From positions 23,064,002-23,128,001 of the forward strand of contig CM022665.1 of assembly GCA_012295275.1 (NCBI GenBank): DNA of 64,000 nucleotides. The letters run 5' to 3'. A model generated the notes under the pieces. It was given only the letters and a program-made list of their open reading frames with translations. It ran no database searches and was not told the origin of the DNA. A program made the position numbers and the translations under genes. The first letter of the stretch is position 1. Each line of letters starts with the position of its first letter. The DNA comes from Chrysomallon squamiferum (lineage: Eukaryota; Mollusca; Gastropoda; Neomphalida; Peltospiridae). This document shows positions 23,661 to 37,787 of the stretch, piece after piece.

Positions 23661-24065
23661 CAGAATTAGTCTCACGTTTTCTAATTTGAAGCTCGAGGCT
23701 CAAGGCTGTGGAATGGTTTTCAAAAATTGCGCCCAAGTACTTTTTGCTGGTAAATCACACAGCGTCCATAGAGCGCAGGACTCAAACAAATGCATTGTGT
23801 TCATTTGGAAAACGATGCCGCCAGTATCAATTGCCTTGTTCTCAAACCTAGTAGTATTGATTGAGCAACATGAAATCAGATTTTCTGCATCTCCGCCAAA
23901 CACTCTGTGATCTCAGTCGCAGCCATCAGTATCAAAATCCGTGTAACAAACAGAATTATACACCCAACGTGAATCGATTTACACTTGAGAAAACGTTCTT
24001 TTCACTGAAACATTATGCGAAAAATGTGATTTTACGTTTGTCTGCCCAGGGCGAAACCTCTGCGT
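23661..24065. promoter_or_regulatory. Duplicated non-coding element 2, copy A
   Basis: Collinear with 40271-40680. Shared: TTAGTCTCA near the 5' end; AAATCACACA (23752-23761); a 27-bp core at 23866-23892 containing CAACATGAAATCA and TGCATCT (24/27 identical); and a 17-bp core at 23972-23988 containing GATTTACACTTGA (16/17). Spacing between the cores is 106 bp here and 98 bp in the other copy. Short frames on both strands cross it without any common reading frame between the copies. Inference: regulatory element. Confidence 0.6.
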
Positions 24066-24109
24066 TGATATTTTCTAGAGGTATAAAGTATTAAGAAAAA
24101 ACAAAAACA

Positions 24110-24140
<31 letters not shown>

Positions 24141-25220
24141 TACAAGTAATAATATACATACATACTTACTTACTGTGCATAATTCTGCTCGCATTTTATT
24201 CATTCCAAACGATATTTGGTTTGCTAATTGAGTTTTTTTCTTTAGTTATAAAATACTCGATCTCTGAAACATTATTGCTTATCATAATATTAAAATTATT
24301 TCCAACAAACTTAGGTTCGTATATGTAGAACTCGAAGGGCAGTTCGTGATTTTTATGTCCTAGATGGAATTTCTAACAGTAGAAGTAACTTATCGAATGG
24401 AAAAGTTTTCTTTTCATTTGATTATCGCAGTCTGTCGTAAATAATAATAATAATAATAATAAAAAGATGAAGAAGAAGAAGGCTAAGGACAACAACAGCA
24501 ACAACAAATAGAGCAAGAATATATAAACTAGTAATAAATAAATATAATAAATATATAAATAAAAAAAAAAATAATAATAATAATAATACTAACAAAAATA
24601 AAAGAAACTTAAATATTTATGACCTAAATTCAACACTATAAAACTGTACGGAAAATTTAAAAAAAAAAAATAATAATAATAATAATAATAAAAAAAATAA
24701 AACGCATACGACAATGTATTACGATTATTCACAGACGTATGCATAGCCTGAGTTAACCTCTCATGATTACCCTAACCTGGGAAATTTCTAGGATTACAGA
24801 CCTGAGAAAATATTTCGTGTAAACAACTGCAGGCGATTACAAGTCTTATACAAAAAAAAACTAACATGGTAATCGGTTACAATGAATTCATTTATAAGCC
24901 TATTTCTTTTTAGCTCTATTTTATAGCATGACATTGTGTTTACACCTGGAATGGAGAACGAATGTTTTGACATTTAGGGTCTCTCCAACGCAGATTGTTT
25001 GCACAGCCCAGTCAGGTGCAAGTAATAGACTTATATACGTATGTCTGTGAAGAGGTCGCAGCTTACAGAATTAATTTTCGTGTTAACCATGATAAACTAG
25101 GTGTTATTTAGAGATACACAGATTACAGAATTAAATTAAATAGAAGATTTAGGTTTTGCTTTTTGCTTTTTGTCAAAATGTTTACCATGAATTTATTCCC
25201 ATTGAATAATTGAATTATAT
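24066..25220. other. AAT-rich tracts and one complex patch
   Basis: (AAT)n near 24112-24136, 24440-24460, 24570-24590 and 24670-24690. The patch 24700-25100 is unique sequence with several GATTAC-type sites. No gene. Confidence 0.5.
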
Positions 25221-25272
25221 TCGTTGTTTATTTATTTATTTATTTATTTATTGAGAGTAGATTATTAATACA

Positions 25273-25330
<58 letters not shown>

Positions 25331-25792
25331 TATACATATACATCCACATTTATATATATATATATAAATAGGTAGACAGATATAGATATATACATATATA
25401 CATACAAAAAAAATATATCTATAAATAAAATAGAAGAAAGAAACAGAAAACATTACAAGGGATAGTGTAAAGACAAATATAAATCAAACCTACCGAAACA
25501 AAGAAATACAAATATTCTTTTATTTAATAGTTTAATATTTTAAGTCAATCGCTTTTCTCTTCTTACACGTTCCTGAAATTATTTAGCTTTTAGGATTTTA
25601 ATATTTTTCTTGATAAACATGCTATGAGTTTTGTGGTATTTTATTTTCTACTTTAATTTTTCTTTTTAGTTTTTCAAATGAAGCTTTAATATATGCATAA
25701 TACTAAAGAGATAATGCATATATATATATCCCTATTGTCATCATCATAACCACTATAATGATAATTTTTATTATTATTATTATTATTATTAT

Positions 25793-25842
<50 letters not shown>

Positions 25843-25850
25843 TTATTTTT
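25221..25850. repeat. (TTTA)n, (AAT)n and (ATT)n-(ACT)n microsatellites
   Basis: (TTTA)n 25222-25252, (AAT)n 25276-25330 followed by TA-rich sequence, and (ATT)n-(ACT)n at about 25770-25845. Confidence 0.85.
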
Positions 25851-26925
25851 ATTTTAAAGTTTTTTTATTCATTTTTAAATTATTATTTATTTACTTAACA
25901 AAAATGTATTTGAAAGGAAATACTTATTAAACTGAAAAAATTAAATTATTAATTCTTCTTGATATTTGAATTTTATTTTCTTGACTCTGTCACTTTTGTG
26001 ACAACGTTACATACTAAAACAAACACTTCATTTTTATTTTCGTTTGTTCAAAACGTGGAACTTAATCATTAAAGGTAAGGCATAAGATTAATGAAGACTT
26101 TGTAGTTTACATAAATTGCATTTCATTTAATTCATATAGTTAATTTCAGTCCTGAAATTGCCACTTAATATCAAAAACTGACGCAATCTTATAATATTTC
26201 AAAATATTAAGAGTTCCATTATTTACAAATCTTGCTGCATGTTAACTTTTGTTAAAGGGATTACCTGAATACGTTTGGGAAGGAACGATTGTACATTCAT
26301 TGTCAAGTGCATTTGCAATTCGTAGTTTAAATAGTGAAAACGGTGATCATCGGGGAAATGTTATTAAATTTGTACGTGCAAGTGACCAATTGATGGTGCG
26401 TCATTCCCATTGATTAGGGGCAATATGGTGCAGTAACACACCAGTAATTTCCCTCACTTCAGACATGCGTCGTGCGGCAAAGTACTCGACTTCCTTCCGG
26501 TGCAGGGATAACTACAGCTGTCTTTTCCCCTCGTTTGTCACGCACATTGAAAGTGTACAGGTATTCACGAACAACCTTAAAAAACTGTTGAGACTTTCAA
26601 TTATTTATTTATACTTATATCGAGGCGTATTTAGTCGATTTTGGTTAATCCTACACGTGAATTGTTAACTTCCATTAGTCAGAGTGACATTAACAGGGAC
26701 AGAAACTTTTAAAATAATTGCGAAGTTCATAAAAGAACAAAATATAATTACAAAAGTAATTTTGTATCGAACAATGGAAACGTTTGGAAAATCTGAATTT
26801 AAGTTAATACAATATCTGATAATATTATTTAAAAGTAATTAAAATTTATATAATTATTTAAAGAAATAAATAAAATAAAATAAAATAAAATAAATGTTGC
26901 TTTAATGTGGTTTTAAGCAGTTATT
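25851..26925. other. AT-rich DNA with a complex patch at 26.2-26.7 kb
   Basis: The patch 26210-26700 is repeat-free and contains GGGATTACC, GATTAGG and TTAATCC K50-type sites. It also contains an exon-like segment, 26463-26560, bounded by CTTCAG and CAG|GTATTC with an open ATG frame. No known protein is recognised, so it is left unassigned. Confidence 0.35.
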
Positions 26926-28460
26926 TAATAACAGTTGAAATAGTGATTTTAAAATATCCAGAATAAACTATTATAAATGTTATTGTTATTATATATATAT
27001 ATATATATATATAATAAAAACATACAAACAAACAAACAAATAAATAAATAAAAGACACAGTTACATTTAGATTGAATCCAAGTTTAAAAATTTTACTAGC
27101 CGGACTGATATAGAAAATAAAGTCCAAAACGCGTAATGCAAATTCGTAATATAAAATATATAATCCATACGACAGTTTTTAAAATTATTTTTACTAATAT
27201 ATTTACTACCACATTTTCTAATTTTGCTACTACAATTACTATATTTATTACTACAACTACCACTGTTAGCACTACCACAGCTACCGCTACCACTAGGACA
27301 CCACCACAACAAAACAGTTGTTATCACTAGGCTACGACGACGTCATTTTAAATACGTTGTATTTTGATTCAGCGGGACGACATAATACAGTATTAGATTT
27401 AGTAAAACAAAATAAAATGAAATAAAATATAATAAAACACCAGGAATTCTGCCAAAAACCCGAAACAGGTAACTTTCCCGATTTGGATAATTGCCACATA
27501 TTTCAGGTGCTACGAAAATGATATGTACTTTAACAATTCTTCTTTTCTTTTCTTACTAATATTTTTCTTTCATTCTCATCTTCCATATATCAGAAATGAA
27601 GTGTTATCATAAACTTAGTGTCAGGTTATTGTATACATATGTGTGTGGTCTCGCATATGTAAAGACAAACACATGCATTCGGGCAATTTTTACCTGCGGG
27701 GGGACACCTGGGCGGCTGGCAACTGTGGCAGTGGCACGCGATTCTAATGAAACGTGAAGTTTCGAGCCCACGTCCTTGCAAATCGTTGAAAAAGAAGCGA
27801 CGATACGTACAGAATACGGCTACAGTGTAAACAGATGTTGATACATCTTTTCATAGCGGTTTTAAAAAGCTTTTCAAGTGCCAGCTAAACGTGTGTGTTT
27901 CTAACAGCGAGAATCGCTTGCTCGATGTTTGCCAACAGAAATGAAAAGATAACATATAAACTGAATGATATGTTCACAGGTCTCTAATCGGAACATTTCA
28001 ACACCCTCTTTACCACAGATAGGAGAAGACTATTCAAAGAGCACCTGGTCGGGGTTCCATTGTAATTTGTCAATTTACCTTCACCTAGGTAATTATCCCC
28101 CTTTTTGATCTCATTGTGAGACATCGCGAACATATCACCCAGAATTTTCTAATACTGCAAAATATTTTAAATACTAGCTAAATTTAAGCTCATGCCTGAC
28201 ACGATATGTATCTGTAGGAGTAGTAATAGTTATTGTCGTTGTTTTTAGTTTGAGCTTCTATAGTAGAGAAGTAGGGAAAATAGTAATAGTAACAACAGTA
28301 TTGTAGCAGTTGTTGTTGTTGTAGAGATGTATATGAATGAAGGAAAGGATGAATTAGGTTTAAGAAAAAAACATTTAAATATATTTATAGTAATTTCATC
28401 GCCATCTTTGTCGAAATAGTGTTATTACTGGTGGTTTGGAAGAAGTAGTAATAGTAATAC
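26926..28460. other. Non-genic DNA with moderately complex patches
   Basis: (TA)n at about 26990-27013; ACT/ACC-rich sequence 27180-27320; complex sequence 27640-28160 including a GGGG-rich stretch near 27697. No gene recognised. Confidence 0.4.
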
Positions 28461-28498
28461 GTATTATTAATATTATTATTATTATTATTATTATTATT

Positions 28499-28545
<47 letters not shown>

Positions 28546-28550
28546 ATGGT
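28460..28550. repeat. (ATT)n-(TAG)n microsatellite
   Basis: ATT units to about 28498, then an uninterrupted TAG array to about 28545. Confidence 0.9.
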
Positions 28551-29340
28551 AGTGTTGGTGTTAGAGTGGAAGATGATGGTGATAATTAATGCATATTTGT
28601 AAATCCGAATTACAAGAAGTTAGCGATGAAACAAACAACAAAATTAAAATAAAATAGAAATAAATAAATAAATAACGTAACGTGCACAGAGACCATAAAA
28701 TGAAAGTAAAAACAGACGCCTAATAAAGAAAGGAATCAAATAAGCAGGAAACAATAAAAGTCGTGCTCCAGAAATATTAAGACGATAATGAATTTGTGAC
28801 AGTCAGCACGCATTATACGTGATATTCGCTATACATTAACTCGTATCCACGCTTAGCCTATAAATTCATTCAACATATTTCTCTTGTCCCTTACCTTATC
28901 GTATCTCCGTGTCCCCGGGCGTGTCAGTTCTCAGCAGACAGTTGAACAAACATACACTTATTGACCAAACCTATCTCCCGAGGCGGACTGATTTAATACA
29001 AAATCTGTTTATTTCGTCGAAACGCTTCATGATTGTTTAGTGTTTGACCGCACGAACCAGGTTCAGTGTCGCATATGAATTTCTTTTCCATAGCATATAT
29101 AATGTAGAATAAAATAAACATTAAATATCACACAGACATCCAAAACACAAAACCTATACCACACCTACTCGTTACTCCAGGTCTTCAGATGGGACAGAAT
29201 TATCTTGTTGTAAAGTGTTTAAGAAGTGGGACTTGTAACGTACAGGAGAATATCGCTCTCCAATGCACACGGCACATGCAGTACAATGCTATTAAAAAGT
29301 GCAGATGAATATTTCACAGTACGTTAATGCAATCTATAAT
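28551..29340. other. Unique non-coding DNA
   Basis: AT-rich, with a somewhat GC-richer patch at 28780-29060. I see no gene or clear motif. Confidence 0.4.
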
Positions 29341-29530
29341 CTGAATCTGTCTGTATGTTTTTATATCTGTTATATCTATCTGTTATATCTATCTGTTATA
29401 TCTATCTGTCTATCTGTTATTTATATCCATCTGTCTCTCTGTCTGTCTGTCTGTCTGTCTTTCTCTATCTATTAAGCCATCTATCTATGTCTATCTTTCT
29501 ATCTATCTAATCATTATTTATTTTATTTTA
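29341..29530. repeat. TCTA/TCTG imperfect microsatellite
   Basis: Includes three tandem copies of GTTATATCTATCT (about 29368-29408), then (TCTG)n and TCTA units. Confidence 0.85.
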
Positions 29531-29761
29531 TTTTATTTCATTTATTTCATTTGTTTATTTACTTGCTTGTTGAAAATATTATTTTATTTCCAGATGAAAC
29601 CTTTAAGCTTTGTTCTGTTTCATAAAACTAACAAGCTGAAAGATTCCCTTCTGCTAATTACGTCAGTTGGTTGTGTTATTTTCAAATACAGCAACACCTA
29701 TGTTTCATCTGATAGTTCGTGTAATGTACATTCTGCCTTCAGCAATGCAGCAATTCCGTGG

Positions 29762-29765
<4 letters not shown>

Positions 29766-29807
<42 letters not shown>

Positions 29808-29840
29808 TGTGTTTGTATATATATATATATATATATATTA
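29766..29840. repeat. Poly-A (40 bp) with adjacent (TA)n
   Basis: Homopolymer at 29766-29805, then GTGTGTTTG and (TA)n. Frames on both strands that cross it are artefacts. Confidence 0.9.
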
Positions 29841-30654
29841 ATAATAATTATATTATTCATATTATTAAGTCTGTAACGCACCAACATTCTATAAGATGTG
29901 TTCCGACCAACGTATGTTTTGACTTACGAAGAGTCCCAGAAATATCCACTTACTAACGCGGTGAGTGACTATATTTAACAAACATTAATAAAAATGAGGT
30001 GTTAAACATTTATTCTTACATTCACTCATTTATTAGTTCCATCTGACTGTTGTTTTGTTCATTAGTTCACTCGCATATGCTACGTTATGAAAATATCATA
30101 GAATTCTGTGCTCAGAGGTTTTATACCAGTACACTCAAAACCCCGAACTGATTTTCAAGTACAAAGTTAAGATGACACGGAATTCAGTTTTTAACAGCTT
30201 TGCACGAATGTCACTTACAACAGTCAATTATGATGATATCGCGGAATTCAGTGTCCACTTTTATTTTCTTCGGAATTTTGGTACTAAATCCACTTCAAAA
30301 AGCTAAGACTTCTTACTTATCATTCGGGAAGTTTTCACGCAATTACTCAAAAGTTAAACTCTATAAAAAAAAAGTATATGTACTTACTGAATCACAAATC
30401 ATTTACAAAAAAAGGTATTTTTATCTGTGTAAAGAACAAGCCGGGGTATGTTTTAAAAGAAAAAAGAATTTCCTATAGTTTATCGCCTCTTCGTCATTGC
30501 CTACAGCACACAGTACTCAGCGTCACCATGCATTTTCGACGTCAGCCTTTTCGTCGTCATCATTGTTTAAAATACATTATATTGAATTATTTTAAAATAA
30601 CAAAGATCCTTAATTGATGTTATCATTTTAATTCAATCACAAACCACTTCCATC

Positions 30655-30685
<31 letters not shown>

Positions 30686-32770
30686 TGGACAAAAAAGTCA
30701 AACATTTTATACTTTTTCTGGGTTTGTTTTTATAAAGCGATAATCTGTACTGAAGTATGTGTTGGTAGACATGACTGACAAGAACAGATATCTTTGCATG
30801 GATCTGCTGAATCTTAAAAATGCTAATGATTTGAATTATCTCTGTTTTATACAATTGGGAAGCACTTAAGAGATGAAAGAAATACTGATAAAACAAAAGA
30901 TATGATAATTCTCTGAATACATTTATACAGATAGAGAAAAAAACAACTTGTTAAATTCAAAAAGGAATTTTTTAATATATTCTTTACGACTCTTGATACG
31001 CGTTATTTTTGGTTGTCCTACTCTCAATATATTGTCATTTAAATCACATTGTCATTGTTAAAATTTATTTTTATTTCACTACCTTTTATTTCTTTTCACA
31101 CAACAAAATATGGCATGCAAATAATATGAACGATTAGAACGAGCTTATTTCACAGTTATTATTCGGTTTTCGATAAGCGAGAAACAGATGCATGGGTTAT
31201 TTACCCTGTACAAACGATATTCATTTTGAAAATATTAAATCCTTTGTCAGTGAAATATTGCTCTTGTTACAAGCTGAATTATTTTAAAAAATGTTACGTG
31301 CTTTTTAAGAAAATTAAATTTTGTATCAAATATCAACTGTAGTCAATAATGTTTTTCAATCATACACACACACACATATGTGTATGTATATATATGTATG
31401 TATGTATGTATGTGTGTGTATATATATATATGTATGTGTGTGTATGTATGTATGTATGTTGGCGTCTGTTTTATTTGAAAAAAAATTCTTATGGGTTAAA
31501 TACAAACAATTTTCATTTTTTGGTTCAGACAGAAATAAAACGTATTCTTCTCTTATTTAATCGATGTAAAGTAATACACTACTAAAGCTGTTTTTTCTTG
31601 TAATTCTAATTTTCCTGAAACTGGTAAATGATCTGGAACCTATACTTTACTCCTATCATCATCATCAACATCAGCATCATCATCATTAGTAGTAGTAGTA
31701 GTAGTAGCAGCATCAGCAGCAGTAGTAGAATTAGTAATAGTAATGTAATTAGTATTAGTAGTTTATTAATAAGCTCTGATGAAACAATAAATAACATTAA
31801 TTTTAGCTCACTTTTTTCATTCGAAGGATTATTTAAGCAAATATTTATAAATCCTTATGTTTCGTGCATTATCACTTAATATATATTTAAAAATTATAAT
31901 TACTAGATTACTAAGAAAGAGAACTGACCTCAAAACCTATTTGTCCTTTCTCCAACGGACCGTACGTCCATGCACCGATTTTTATTTTCTAAAGGCTGTT
32001 ATTTATGTTTGTTTTAAAATGAAACATTTTGTTTTCAGAATTATATATTCATCAAGATGATGATATCTGCGCTTTGCTGGAATATTTAATTAACATCTGT
32101 TGGTAAGAGATCATAACTGGATTTGAAACCACTACCTGTAAGTGTTCTGATAGACTGTTTTGAAAGCAATGACCACAATAGCTAATGAAACACATGCATA
32201 CTCATAGCTACATCTGTTACTAACAATAATGAACATATTTTGAAGAAAAAAAAAGAAAGAAAGAAAAAAAAAGATGAAATGAAATATAAATACACAATGG
32301 AATAATTAGATATAATACAAAACACTAGAAAATTGATCAGCCTAGTTAGCCACTTGCGCTCATGAATGCCCGCTAGCAATACGGGAAAACAATCATTTAT
32401 TAGTAAAAATAATAGTTAAATATTTACATATATGTTTCTATTCACTCACAGGCATAGAAGTAGATTAATAATTAAATGTTTCGATGTATTTGTTGACGAA
32501 AAAGAGAATAATATTAAGCTTAATTTTGAACTACTGAAAGAGTAAAACCATTCGTGGAAAACAGAAGATAACAAACACGAATATAATAACTAACAAAATA
32601 AATACTGAAAATCGAAAACAATAACAATGGAAAGATAAAGGTTAAATTTAAATTAATAATGTAAACATTGTGTAATAAACTATTTAGACAAATTCAAATT
32701 GATTTTATTTTTGTATGTGTATGTGTGTATATATATACACAAACACATACACACAATATATAGCGAAAGA
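29841..32770. other. Non-genic AT-rich DNA
   Basis: Poly-T 30658-30684, GT/TATG tracts 31365-31460, and AGT/CAT tracts 31655-31760 that produce poly-Ser and poly-Leu frames. Plus frames 30200-30478 and 30378-30617 contain repeat-free sequence but no recognisable domain. Confidence 0.4.
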
Positions 32771-32773
32771 GAA

Positions 32774-32842
<69 letters not shown>

Positions 32843-32850
32843 AGCAAGAG
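32771..32850. repeat. (GA)n microsatellite
   Basis: About 60 bp of pure GA flanked by GAAAGA variants; poly-Arg/Glu and poly-Ser/Leu frames across it are artefacts. Confidence 0.95.
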
Positions 32851-35800
32851 AGAGAGAACATTTATTAACAAATATATTAAATTTATTATATTTTCATATA
32901 TGTTCTAAACACGTGATCGTGAAACATACACTATCTCACTTTCCATCAGAACTCCAATAACATATTAATAAAGATTTTATTTCATTATAATTACAGAATA
33001 CATTCTGCTTAGTCATTTAACATGTATTTGGATTAATTTGCCCTCTAAAAATATCCCATGCACATTATCTCTATTTTACCGTAATTAAAATTGTGCAATT
33101 TGACTCTACTGGCTTACAAACGTTGTGGTTAGATACCCATAATGACAAAAATCTCCTGTCGGTGTCGTATTCACAAAACAATTACGGTTTCAACTAAATA
33201 CCGTTTATCAGAGAGCCCGTGCTATGCCCAAAGGGCTGGGGATATCATTATATCCTTTCTTTTTTTAATCCCTTTCTTCAACTGAAAAAAGTCAAATTAT
33301 AAAGATAGTGCTGACAAACAGCTAGTATTTTTTCTTTTTTTTTCTTTTTTTCTTTTTCTTTTCAATTTTTTTTTTTTTTTTTTTTTAATATTGGTAATTT
33401 ATACTTCATCCCGGTTCTAACCGATACCTTTCTGTTTGTTAAAACCAGACATGTTCATTTTGAAAAACGAACACACTGGTTATAGTCGATCAATAACACT
33501 GGAGAAATGGCGTATCAAATTTTTGATAATAGGTGTATAATGCTTTCGGCTTGAAATGAAGTCCATTCGATACGTCATGATCCGAAAATCAGTAATGGGT
33601 ATGATAGAAACAAAAGACATTTTAACAGAAATACAAAACTAATTGTTTGTTAGATTATCCTGAATTCGTTACTGAAAGTCTCCGGCTTGAAGCATATGAT
33701 AGATTTGTCAAAAACAGCGAGAATGATGCCTCGGGATTTTTAGGACTTGAATTTCAGTAAAACAAATAACAAGTAACTATTCGATATCGAATTTTTATAT
33801 TTAATACATATATGAGTTTGTTGTTTGAAATGAATCATTCCATTTAAAGCTAAAATTATACTGTCGTTGTTTCATCATACAATATTTACCTTGATTCATA
33901 ATATAAACTGACTGAATGTATCATAACACATAGAAGATGAAACTCTTTATGAAAGGTATTGGAGAATATTATTGTTCGTAAGTAGATGAAATACGAACCC
34001 AAATTTGAAATACTATTTAGAAATAATTACTAATGAATGAAATCGTCCATATATATATATATATAGCAAATACATTTTTCAAATAGTGTCTTTTCACTAT
34101 TTTTAAATTTCATTACATAATAATGTCAACACCAACAAAAATAACAGCAGAAGCAGCAGCAGCAAAAACAGCAACGACGTCAGCAACAGTAATGTTCTTG
34201 CTGTCATTTCTTATGACAAAAGCAAGAGATAAAAAGTTCAACGGGTAAGAAGAAGATCCGAAAAGTTAAACAAGAGCAAAAAGAAGAAGAAGAGAAGAAG
34301 ATCCAAGAATAATTAAACAAATAGGATGACTTTTTCACGCTTGTCCTTTAAACAACAAACAGAGGAGGAAAAGAAGAAGAATTGTTATCAGTTTATTTTA
34401 TGAATTTATTTTTAAATAAAAGTCATTATTATAATATTTATTCAGGAGTCGGATACTAATTATGCTGCGGAGTCTTTATACTAATTATTATTATAAGTTT
34501 TTTTTATTTCTTAAAACATTCCAAGTAGGAGCAGTTTTCTTGAGCTTTTCGCAAAGAATAAAATTTCTCTTACAAAAAGGGTGCAGAAAATTATCTTGTA
34601 GTTCTTTTCTTTTCATTCCACTTTCTTTTCTTTTTTTCTGTTTCTTTCTTTCTTTCTTTCTTTCTTTTATTTATTTATTATTTTTTCTCTTTTTTTTTTC
34701 TCTTTTTTTTTAAAGAAATATATTTATATATCCTAATGAAGATCCCATAAAATTAATATAATTCAAAACTGTTGTGACAAGGAGTCAAATCAACTTAACT
34801 ATTGTTATCGTTATCAATTTTGCGGTACTTTGCGTTATTTACCCACCAAGAGGTGGCTTCCGGTGCGATCTATTTAACGCTAGAAGAATTCGTTAGCAAC
34901 AGATCGGTTGACAGTCTGACACGTTGCGCCATCTTGTTGCCTGATACGTCAGCTGATATATCAAGAGAATGGGCGCGGAAGAGAAAACAAATAACATTTA
35001 AACTGTTTTATTAACAAAGAAAATAATTAGTTCTCAGGGATTCCAATTGTAATTTAATCTATAAATAACAATTTTTTTTTTTTTTTTTTTTTTAGTTTTT
35101 TCACCACTAGGATAGAATCATTCATTTGAAATTAATCTTTACGTTTTTGTTTCCATATCTGGAATCTAAAACGTAATAATGAAGAACAGTGAGCGATATG
35201 CTATAAACAGATGCACTGAATATTATATAGTATAGTTAGATTACTGGTTTAAATAATAATAATAATAATAATAAAGATACAAATATTTCTTACCTTTTAC
35301 AGCAACAGCAGCAATTACTACACTATTACAATAATAGTGATGATAGAGAATTATAGGGACAATTATTAATATTTTCATGAATATAAAAATATTGTTTGAA
35401 TATCCAGAAATTCAATAACACTGGAATGAACGAGCGAATGAATGAATGAATATTAATTTTATTTAACAACACCGCAACTCATTTTAATATAAGCGGTTAT
35501 TAGATGTCGGTCAGGTGTTCAATAACATTTGTTTATCTGCGTTACATATCTTTATACCGTTATTAGAACATCAGTGTTGAAATAATAAAAACAATACATG
35601 TAAAACGCAGTCTCATGGGTTGTTCTTGTCAGATGGTTACCAAGGACATTACAAGTTAAACTTAAGTACGAAAAAGTGACAGATGTATTAATTCCCATGT
35701 ATCAGACAACCAGACAGATACATGTCTTACACTTGAGGTTTATTCTGGTTCCTTTGTTCGAAACAGGCGAATGTCATAGTATCAAATATTTATAAGAATA

Positions 35801-36420
35801 TGAAAAAAGCAAGAAAATAAAAATAATAACAGAAAATAAAGTAACAAAAAAACAAAAAAAAAAAATAGCAGAAAGACAAGTAAATAAAAAACAATTTATG
35901 ACACTGAAATACGGATAAGCAAATGTCACTGTAATAAATAAACCTTCAATATTTTTCTGTTATGATTCTTTGTTTTAAATATCATATTCTGATCAGTGAT
36001 TCAAATGTGCTATTTTTCACATGAAGGTATTTCTTGATATGTTTTGGAAGATTTTTATTAAGCATTTAAGGAAAATATCAAAATAACAGATTTATTGTTT
36101 TAACGTTATACTTCTGTATACAGTTTCAAGCAAACAAAAACGCCAAACTCCTTCACATATACACGCATACATATACGCGCGCGCACATACACACGTAAAA
36201 ATAATATTATGGAGAAAGAAAGAACGAAAGAAGAAAATCTGGAGATCAAGGATCTGGTATTTCAAATACCCTAATTTAGAGTACGATAAGTTCACAAACT
36301 GTAACTTTCATTTCTTAATGAAGTTAAAATTAGCTTCAGTGAAAGATGATCATTTCTATACCCCCCATTCCAAAGAAAAAACTTATTAGCGTTTTCACTA
36401 TTTTTGTTCCAAGTAAAACT
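32851..36420. other. Non-genic AT-rich DNA with small complex patches
   Basis: Poly-T tracts at 33320-33385 and 35072-35093. The patch 34820-34990 is GC-richer and contains CAAGATGGCG on the minus strand (34927-34936), a YY1-type motif. The patch 35480-35760 is unique sequence. No recognisable gene. Confidence 0.4.
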
Positions 36421-36429
36421 GATAGGTTA

Positions 36430-36900
36430 TCATCTGAGTGTTTTCTTCTTTGATCAAGAAGCCGTTCATACGAAGATTTGCTCAGAGACAGGACAACCAA
36501 GTCGGGCTCCAGTAGAGAAACACTTCTAGACGTTCGATAACAAGAACTGGTTCGTTTGCGGCACCTGGGACAAAGACCCTTAGCTTGAAGTCAAGCATCA
36601 TTATAAAAACAAAAGCTCTTAGAATACCGCCGGGTGGCCCACACCTCATAGAAAGAGACGAAACTCGAACCCTGCTGGAGCAAATTGTCTGATACGGAAT
36701 GTATCTTTCTGTCGTGCAGTTTGTTTTCTCAGCAAATAGAGGTATCTTGAATCTAAGCTCTGGTTTCCTGACAGCGTCCCAAATTGATTCGTGTTTAGTG
36801 AAAAGGAAAGTTGATGCGATGAGCTAGCGAAACTTACACACGTCAAGTGGATACGTCTTTCTTTGCAGGTTCTTAACTGCGCTGAACCATTTCAGATGTT
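36430..36900 (-). repeat. Possible degenerate tRNA-derived SINE or complex unique DNA
   Basis: On the minus strand, GGGTTCGAGTT (revcomp of about 36663-36673) resembles an RNA polymerase III B box. The surrounding 450 bp is GC-richer than the flanks. I could not identify a convincing A box, a poly-A tail or target-site duplications, so the SINE call is weak. The 66-codon minus frame 36646-36846 has no recognisable domain. Confidence 0.2.
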
Positions 36901-37787
36901 ATAATTCCATGTTTTCCCAGTGGCTTTTAAATAAGAATGTACAGAAAATCTTTGAGGAGTGCTAAACGGAAAACAGAATGCATGACACGGGTTTTGTTTT
37001 CTGTTTTTGCGAATTTTGTTGGAGATATATATTTTAGTGAATTATATTTTAGTTAATTAATACTGTCAGTGGTATGCATTTAATAATAATATAATAAAAA
37101 TAAACAAGAGTTCAAATAACAGTTGTGTTTACTGCTCGGTAAGAAGACAATTGAACTAAATAATCCTTTATATTCAAAGCAAATCCAAGAAAGAGGTAAC
37201 ATTTCGTTTTTGTACAATAGAAAAATAAAACAAAACAACAACAAAACAAATCATATTATATCTTAAAATAATAAGGAAAATAGAGCACCAGTAAGTAAAA
37301 TTAAATTTTAGAAGGCAGTGATAAATTTCATTTTATTGTTATTATTATTATTATGATTATTACTATTATTAAAGTATTACACACGCACAAACGCACGCAC
37401 GCACAAATATACACATACATCACTGAATCAAAATACGAGATGACTCATATAGTAACCGGGTATTGTATGATTGCGAAACAAAATATATATATACATACAC
37501 AAACACAAATACAGACACAGACACACACACACACACTCACACGCACACAAACACTCACACACACATTTTTGTAAAGTTTTTAATTGCGATGAAGGTGTTT
37601 ACAAACAATATTCACAGTGCTGTCGATAAGTATCGAAATTTCTTTTTAATTCTTTTTTCGACAGAATAATATTTCGCAATCATACACTGCTCGGTTGCTT
37701 GCAAGCCGTCCTGTATATTGTTAATTATTAATGATTTAATTATAATATACATTTTGCAACACATTCAACATTAAAGAGCACACCAGA
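36901..37787. other. AT-rich DNA with CA-rich tracts
   Basis: ACAC/GCAC tracts at 37378-37420 and 37495-37565. No gene. Confidence 0.5.

Noticed and set aside
23362-24094. Cluster of overlapping 67-96-codon frames on both strands
   Set aside because: No recognisable domains and no matching frame in the paired element at 40.3-40.7 kb.
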